IMG/VR virus record: IMGVR_UViG_3300006802_000495
Location: 1-25,681 of that record
Reading direction: 5' to 3' (one strand)
Length of the DNA stretch: 25,681 bases
From: a virus
Under the pieces are notes generated by a model. The model made no database searches, was not told the DNA's origin, and saw only the letters and a program-made list of their open reading frames with translations. This document shows, one piece after another, positions 20,711 through 25,681 of the stretch. The translations under genes were made by a program, and so were the position numbers. Each line of letters begins with the position of its first letter. The first letter of the stretch is position 1.

Positions 20711-22315
20711 ATGGCAACAGCACAACGATACGCAGGCGTCACTCAAGGTTTAGCTAGTGTTGGTGATTACATGCGCAACACACCAGAGCGCGAAGCACGC
20801 ATGGCCGAAGCTAAGTTACGTCGAGAAAGATCTAAAATTGAGCTAGATGAGTTTGTTGAGCAAGGTCCTAACCGTGCAGCTGAAGCTGACTTAAAGCTAG
20901 CTAAAATGGAAGGCGAGCTTTACAATATGCGCACAGAAGCATTACGTAACGACACGTTTAACGCCTTCCGCGCTTATAACGCAGACAAGCAACCTCGCCA
21001 CTTAAACAATTTTCTTAAAGCTGCTAAGTCTAATCCTGCAGGCGCTAATATGTGGGGCAACTGGGTACGCTTTGACGAAGTTCAGCGTAACCAAGAAAAT
21101 GAGGCATTGTTAGGTCAGGCAGGTTACACACCAGAAATGATTGACCGGTACTTTGAAGACCCATCAATCGCTGACTTAGTTATTGGCACAGACGCGCAAG
21201 GCAGAAACTCACTTATTAATATGAATAAGTTAAAAGTTGCTACAGGTTATGCTCGCCACGCAAACCAGCAAGAATTGGCTGATATGAAGCTTCAAGCTCA
21301 GATTAATTCGCTTAACGCTGGTGAGATGTCTGCAGACACTAACGCGATCAATAAGTTATGGGAAGACGAAAAACGCTACAACCCTGACATGCCTTATAAA
21401 GAAGCTGTGCAACAGTACTACGATATGAAAAACTCGCAGCGTCGTACAGGATCAACAGTTGAACGCGAAGCTGATCGTTTACAACAAGACAACCCAGGTA
21501 TGGACCGTACTACTGCTTTGCATAAAGCTAAGACGACTCTTGAAGGTCGAACTAGTAGTATGAAAGATGTTGACGCAACTCAGGGCATTCGTGATCAACT
21601 CAATGCTTTAAATCCAGAAGGCGACTTCTACGACCTAGATCTTAGTGATCCGAAAATGCGTCAGCGCGCTGGCGAGCATATTGTTGCTTTAGAGCTTCTT
21701 ACTGGTAAGAAGCCTACTAATGAAGAAAAGCGCGTAGCTCGCCAGTTGAGAAGTTTAGCTAAGTTTAGTACTACCGCCAGTGCTGAGTTAACCGAAGACG
21801 AAACCGGCATACTAGATAGCATGTTCCACGACGTGCGTAAATACTTCTCTGACAACGTCGAAGGTATGGCCGGTACAACAGCTTATCACTCTTTCCGTAA
21901 CGTTATGCGTAACGCTTTAATGGGCGCAACGCTAACTAAGAGTGAGCTACAAGCTTTTGATAAAGCAGCTGGTACCTTAGGTCAGCAGTTAGGTCCTGTA
22001 CTCGCGGCTCTAAAAACTTCTATGGGCGATGTACAAACTCAGATGCGTTCTCTTACTCGAGATATGGATCCTATGGCTGCTAAGTACTATTTAGGTAGTG
22101 ACTTAGAGCAAGCCGAGATGGCCATGGACGCTATCGACGAGCGTATTCGCATGATATCAGATAAGCAAGAACTAATTAAAAAAGGTGACAGCTTAACAAT
22201 TAAACAGGCCAAGCCTAAGGTTCAGGTAAACATTCCTGCGCCAGTAACTCCTGACGGTAGTAAGCCTACTATTTCGGCGGCAGAGCGATTCAAGCAATTA
22301 CAAGGCGGTAACTAA
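20711..22315 (+). CDS. Internal virion protein, 534 aa
   Basis: A hydrophilic and almost wholly helical protein (MATAQRYAGVTQGLASVGDY, then long Ala/Glu/Lys/Arg/Gln-rich stretches) with a C-terminal linker of Pro/Ser/Thr and the ending AAERFKQLQGGN. There is no hydrophobic segment and no recognised enzyme motif. It lies between the membrane-active ejection protein and the portal, so it is probably packed inside the head and ejected or bound to the portal. GGAG lies 6 bases before the ATG. The stop overlaps the portal start as TAATG. Confidence 0.65.
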   Translation: MATAQRYAGVTQGLASVGDYMRNTPEREARMAEAKLRRERSKIELDEFVEQGPNRAAEADLKLAKMEGELYNMRTEALRNDTFNAFRAYNADKQPRHLNNFLKAAKSNPAGANMWGNWVRFDEVQRNQENEALLGQAGYTPEMIDRYFEDPSIADLVIGTDAQGRNSLINMNKLKVATGYARHANQQELADMKLQAQINSLNAGEMSADTNAINKLWEDEKRYNPDMPYKEAVQQYYDMKNSQRRTGSTVEREADRLQQDNPGMDRTTALHKAKTTLEGRTSSMKDVDATQGIRDQLNALNPEGDFYDLDLSDPKMRQRAGEHIVALELLTGKKPTNEEKRVARQLRSLAKFSTTASAELTEDETGILDSMFHDVRKYFSDNVEGMAGTTAYHSFRNVMRNALMGATLTKSELQAFDKAAGTLGQQLGPVLAALKTSMGDVQTQMRSLTRDMDPMAAKYYLGSDLEQAEMAMDAIDERIRMISDKQELIKKGDSLTIKQAKPKVQVNIPAPVTPDGSKPTISAAERFKQLQGGN

Positions 22316-24150
22316 TGAAAGCAGAAATACAAGACTTAAAAGATTCTTTTAAAGTCGGCTATGAAGCTTATGAAGCCTCTCGTAAAGAAGCTAACGCGAT
22401 ATGGGATCTATACCATAACCGCCACTACACTCAAGATCAGTTAGCTGTCCTTGAGCGTCGTGGCCAGCCTGCAGAAACGTTTAACGTAATCAAGTTGTTT
22501 GCTCGTATGCTCGTGGGCTACTACTCTACAATAGTTAACAACGTAGTGGCAAGTCCAGTTAATCCTCGAGATCGCGATAACGCTACCTTGCTTAATGATG
22601 CGATTGCACATGCCTTCGAAGACAACCGTTTTGATATCTTAGGTGACCAGATAAAACTATCTGGTCTAGTTTCAGGCGTACTAGTTTGCGAAACAACTAT
22701 TGAAGACACAGGTGCTCGTGACGCTTTTGGTCGCCCTATTAACCGTATCAACTACGACCATGTTGATGACGCTGAGATGGTGTTTGACCCTTCTTCTAAG
22801 AAAGACGACTACTCTGATGCTTCGTTCTTACACCGCTTCAAGTGGCTAACTGAAGATGCGGTTATTCGCACGTACGGTAAAAAAGCTTTAGAGAAGCTAG
22901 ACGCTTACCATAACTTCTTGAATATTGACGAAGCAGACTTCGCTTTTAACTACGGTTTTGAGTACACAGGTTACTACAAAGTATTTAATAACTACTTAGT
23001 AGTCCATACTGTGCTAGAAGATTCAGAAGGTAAGCGCTGGTCTTGTCACTGGTCTGGCGACGTCATGTTAAGTAAAAAAGAGATTACTTACCAGGATTGC
23101 CGCTGGCCTTACCGTGTTCAGTTCTTACATAGCTCTAACATTACTGAGTACTACGGTATCTTCCGAGAGATCGCACAGTCTCAGCACGCGATTAACCAGG
23201 CTTTGATAAAGCTTCAGCTAATGGTTAACTCTGAGAAAGCTTTCGTAGAGAAAAACGCGGTTGATGACATCGATGACTTTACAACTCGCTTTAATCGCGT
23301 GAACTCTGTTATACCTGTTAAAGACCTGAAAGGTATAAAAGTAGAGCAACTATCTCGCGAGATTATGGATCAGTACACAGTGATTGATAAATCACTAGAT
23401 CGCATCCAACGTGTGCTAGGTGTTAACGATAGCTTCTTAGGTATGGCTTACGCCTCAGACTCTGGCCGTAAAGTTAAGTTACAACAAAGCGCTACGATAA
23501 TGTCACTGCGCTACATCACAGCGCGTATCGAGTCATTCTACCGCTCATTAGGTGAAGATACAGCTCGTCTAATTCGCCAGTACTTTACTGCTAACCAGGT
23601 ATTAATGGTTACTGACGAAGTTGTTGGTGAGCGCTGGGTAGAGCTGAACAAGCCAGTGACTGAGTTTGTACAAGGCCCTAATGGTCCAGAAGAACGCCCT
23701 ATACTACTACCTGAGATTGATCCTGCTACTGAAGACTTTGTGCAGGATGAAGAAGGTAACATAGTTATGGCACCTGTCAATGAGTTTGAGACTGAATTCA
23801 AGTACATGGACTTCGTAATCCGCATTGACCCAGCTGCTTATAATGATGAAGACGAAAAAGCGCAACTAATGCTTGAGTCAGTAATGAGCGGTCAAATTGG
23901 TCAGATGATGAGTCAAATCAATCCGGCAGGCTTCTTTAAAATGTCAGCATTAGCTATGAAGTCTATGAAAACTAAGTACTCACCTGACATTGTTCAGGTG
24001 TTAGATGAGACTGCTCAAATGTTAGGAGGTAATCCTGCAGCCCAACAAGAAGCTCAAGCTGTAGCGCAAGGTGGTGGAGCTCCTAATGGCGCCGCACCAA
24101 TGAGTAAAGCACTTAAGCTACCACAGAATACAAATGAAGGAGTCGCGTAA
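22315..24150 (+). CDS. Portal protein (P22-like family)
   Basis: The 611-aa product should form the dodecameric ring at the unique vertex through which DNA enters and leaves. Recognisable segments are ANAIWDLYHNRHYTQDQL near residue 27, QPAETFNVIKLFARMLVGYY, the stem-region text VQFLHSSNITEYYGIFREIA...HAINQALIKLQLMVNSEK, and SGRKVKLQQSATIMSLRYIT. The C-terminal 60 residues (Gln/Ala/Gly-rich, MLGGNPAAQQEAQAVAQGGG) may form a barrel-like or flexible end. The length fits the family. Unusually, the gene lies far downstream of the capsid gene, after tail and ejection genes. Confidence 0.9.
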   Translation: MKAEIQDLKDSFKVGYEAYEASRKEANAIWDLYHNRHYTQDQLAVLERRGQPAETFNVIKLFARMLVGYYSTIVNNVVASPVNPRDRDNATLLNDAIAHAFEDNRFDILGDQIKLSGLVSGVLVCETTIEDTGARDAFGRPINRINYDHVDDAEMVFDPSSKKDDYSDASFLHRFKWLTEDAVIRTYGKKALEKLDAYHNFLNIDEADFAFNYGFEYTGYYKVFNNYLVVHTVLEDSEGKRWSCHWSGDVMLSKKEITYQDCRWPYRVQFLHSSNITEYYGIFREIAQSQHAINQALIKLQLMVNSEKAFVEKNAVDDIDDFTTRFNRVNSVIPVKDLKGIKVEQLSREIMDQYTVIDKSLDRIQRVLGVNDSFLGMAYASDSGRKVKLQQSATIMSLRYITARIESFYRSLGEDTARLIRQYFTANQVLMVTDEVVGERWVELNKPVTEFVQGPNGPEERPILLPEIDPATEDFVQDEEGNIVMAPVNEFETEFKYMDFVIRIDPAAYNDEDEKAQLMLESVMSGQIGQMMSQINPAGFFKMSALAMKSMKTKYSPDIVQVLDETAQMLGGNPAAQQEAQAVAQGGGAPNGAAPMSKALKLPQNTNEGVA

Positions 24151-25681
24151 TGGGTATTGGTTCAGTACTAAAAGCGGGTATAAAAGCATTGCCTGAAGAC
24201 ACGGTTGTGCCTGCACGATCAGTACCTAACTTGTTAAAGAAACAAGGTGTCAAAGACGAAGAGATCGCATTCTCGGGTGTTGAACTACCTAAGGAAGGTA
24301 AGGTTAACAAAGCTGACTTAGAAAAAATGGAGTCCGAGCGCCTTGACATCTTCAATGTTGAAGAAGTGCAAAATTACAACTGGGTTAGCTTAAAGCCTGG
24401 TCGCAATAACCCTACGTACAAAGAGAAGGTAACAACGTACTCCGAGAAAGGTGCTAAGCCTCCAATGGAAGACGGTAAAGAGTTCAAAGACTTGTACCAT
24501 AAGGCTCTTAGAGCTGAAGATGCTGGGGACTTCGCTACGGCTGATCCATTAGTTCAGCGCATGCGAGAAATTAAACCAGACTTACCGGAGCTTTGGGGCG
24601 ACTTTACCCCTGAAGATTTACTAGGTGTAGAAAAGTCACCTTCACGTTATACGTCAAGTCACTTTGGTGAAGTTCCAAACTACTTAATGCACTCTCGTAT
24701 TTATGACGATACACTAGATGGCGTACCTACTCGTGTAATCCAAGAAATCCAGTCAGACCTCCACCAAGCAGGCAGAGCTCAAGGTTACTCTAGAGAAGGT
24801 GGAGTTGGCGAAGCGGACGCGTGGGACATGATTAAGCGCTTGCAGGAAGGTGAAGCCTCTGGCAAGTACAAAGAGACTCGTCAAGCAATTATGGACGAGT
24901 ACAATATTGGTGATGAGTCCGTATTAGACAACATGTTTACTTATGGTGAAGTCGACGTAGACGCGTTAAACTTCGGTGTAGCACCTAAGTCGCCATTTGA
25001 AAAGACTTGGTTGCGTAAAGGTATGGAACGTGAGATTAGCGATGCTATTGACGAAGGTCGTGGTCAGATCGCCATCCCTATCTCAGGTGCTGTTGGTGAC
25101 CTTAAGCGTGCGCCAGGTGTACAGAAGTGGTACGAGACTACAGTAGCATCCACGGCTCAAAAGTTAGCTAAGTCATCAGGCATGGACTTCGAAATGAAGA
25201 CTGTCGTCGGAGAGTCTACCATATTAACACCTCAAGAAATGAAAAACACCATTAGGCTATTTAACTCTATGAGAGACAGTGGTGTGCTGCGCACCTTTAG
25301 CGGTAGCAGTGAAATGTATAGCGCACTTCCTGTTGTAGTTAGACGCTTACTAGACAATGCTATGGATGTCGGTATGTCTCCATCAGAGTTTAATACTGCT
25401 TTAACTGATACTTTAGGCGGTAACGGCGTAACCTATGCAGTTATAAAGCCTAAAGGCGGTGTAGCAGAACTTGCGGCAGAACTAGGTTTTGACCCTACCT
25501 ATCACAAGAGTGGGATAGAAGACTTTGCCTCTAGAGCCTTAGATGACCTTATTAATGATAAGGATGCAACTCCAGAAGACCTAGTACCATTTACTGATCT
25601 ACTAGAGCGCGTACAAACTACTGTGAAACCTAACTTTAGTTTATACGCTTCACCTGCTGGCGCTGCTATTATGGGCTACCA
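24150..25681 (+). CDS. N-terminal part of a very large virion protein (partial)
   Basis: An open frame of 510 codons begins with ATG (AAGGAG 7 bases before, TAATG overlap with the portal stop) and runs off the window. Two blocks stand out: SSHFGEVPNYLMHSRIYDD followed by TRVIQEIQSDLHQAGRAQGY, and FEKTWLRKGMEREISDAIDE...QIAIPISG...GVQKWYETTV. Both are typical of giant ejected or polyvalent phage proteins, whose EIQSD module is found in many phage types. No enzyme motif is yet visible. The protein probably enters the host with DNA. Its C-terminal domains lie outside the window. Confidence 0.8.
   Translation, partial: MGIGSVLKAGIKALPEDTVVPARSVPNLLKKQGVKDEEIAFSGVELPKEGKVNKADLEKMESERLDIFNVEEVQNYNWVSLKPGRNNPTYKEKVTTYSEKGAKPPMEDGKEFKDLYHKALRAEDAGDFATADPLVQRMREIKPDLPELWGDFTPEDLLGVEKSPSRYTSSHFGEVPNYLMHSRIYDDTLDGVPTRVIQEIQSDLHQAGRAQGYSREGGVGEADAWDMIKRLQEGEASGKYKETRQAIMDEYNIGDESVLDNMFTYGEVDVDALNFGVAPKSPFEKTWLRKGMEREISDAIDEGRGQIAIPISGAVGDLKRAPGVQKWYETTVASTAQKLAKSSGMDFEMKTVVGESTILTPQEMKNTIRLFNSMRDSGVLRTFSGSSEMYSALPVVVRRLLDNAMDVGMSPSEFNTALTDTLGGNGVTYAVIKPKGGVAELAAELGFDPTYHKSGIEDFASRALDDLINDKDATPEDLVPFTDLLERVQTTVKPNFSLYASPAGAAIMGY

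Overview
The window is a stretch of a double-stranded DNA phage genome with short-tailed (podovirus-like) virion genes. The evidence is a set of tightly packed, overlapping genes: a large terminase, a P22-type portal, a major capsid protein of the N4-gp56/DUF4043 type, an SU10-like head-tail adaptor, a nozzle-like tail protein, a beta-helical tail spike and several ejection-type internal proteins, with no sheath, tail tube or tape-measure gene. The host is probably a Gram-negative bacterium, because there is a lipobox protein. A gammaproteobacterium is suggested by two copies of the LexA operator in its enteric/vibrio form. The host genus cannot be read from the sequence.

Layout. Positions 1-11087 are transcribed leftward. 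From right to left this strand holds: (i) a packaging operon with a ribbon-helix-helix protein, TerS, TerL and a Tad2-type anti-defence protein, closed by a UUCG-loop terminator at 8281-8310; (ii) a non-coding stretch of about 630 bp with three 32-bp tandem repeats and a GC-rich island; (iii) an AT-rich cassette (6471-7685) with one 165-aa protein and four microgenes; (iv) an AT-rich control region (6094-6470) with two tandem perfect LexA boxes; (v) a 137-aa unknown and a 164-aa paralogue of the cassette protein; (vi) an operon of small proteins led by a multi-HTH protein; (vii) three small genes, a primase-helicase and two further small genes. Positions 11197-25681 are transcribed rightward: scaffold, capsid, accessory capsid protein, adaptor, tail spike, a virion protein, nozzle, coiled-coil and cupin-like virion proteins, ejection proteins, portal and a very large virion protein cut by the window end.

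The two arms diverge from a compact switch at 11117-11160, where back-to-back promoters share a 14-bp palindrome. The first leftward gene beside it encodes a small DNA-binding protein. The capsid gene and the 164-aa protein have the same promoter architecture. The least explained part is 5.6-8.3 kb: a duplicated gene family of unknown function, one copy enclosed by 26-bp perfect inverted repeats, beside tandem LexA boxes and candidate replication or packaging repeats.

Several real genes are shorter than 60 codons and were found by reading the sequence directly. Starts were chosen from Shine-Dalgarno spacing and stop/start overlaps.
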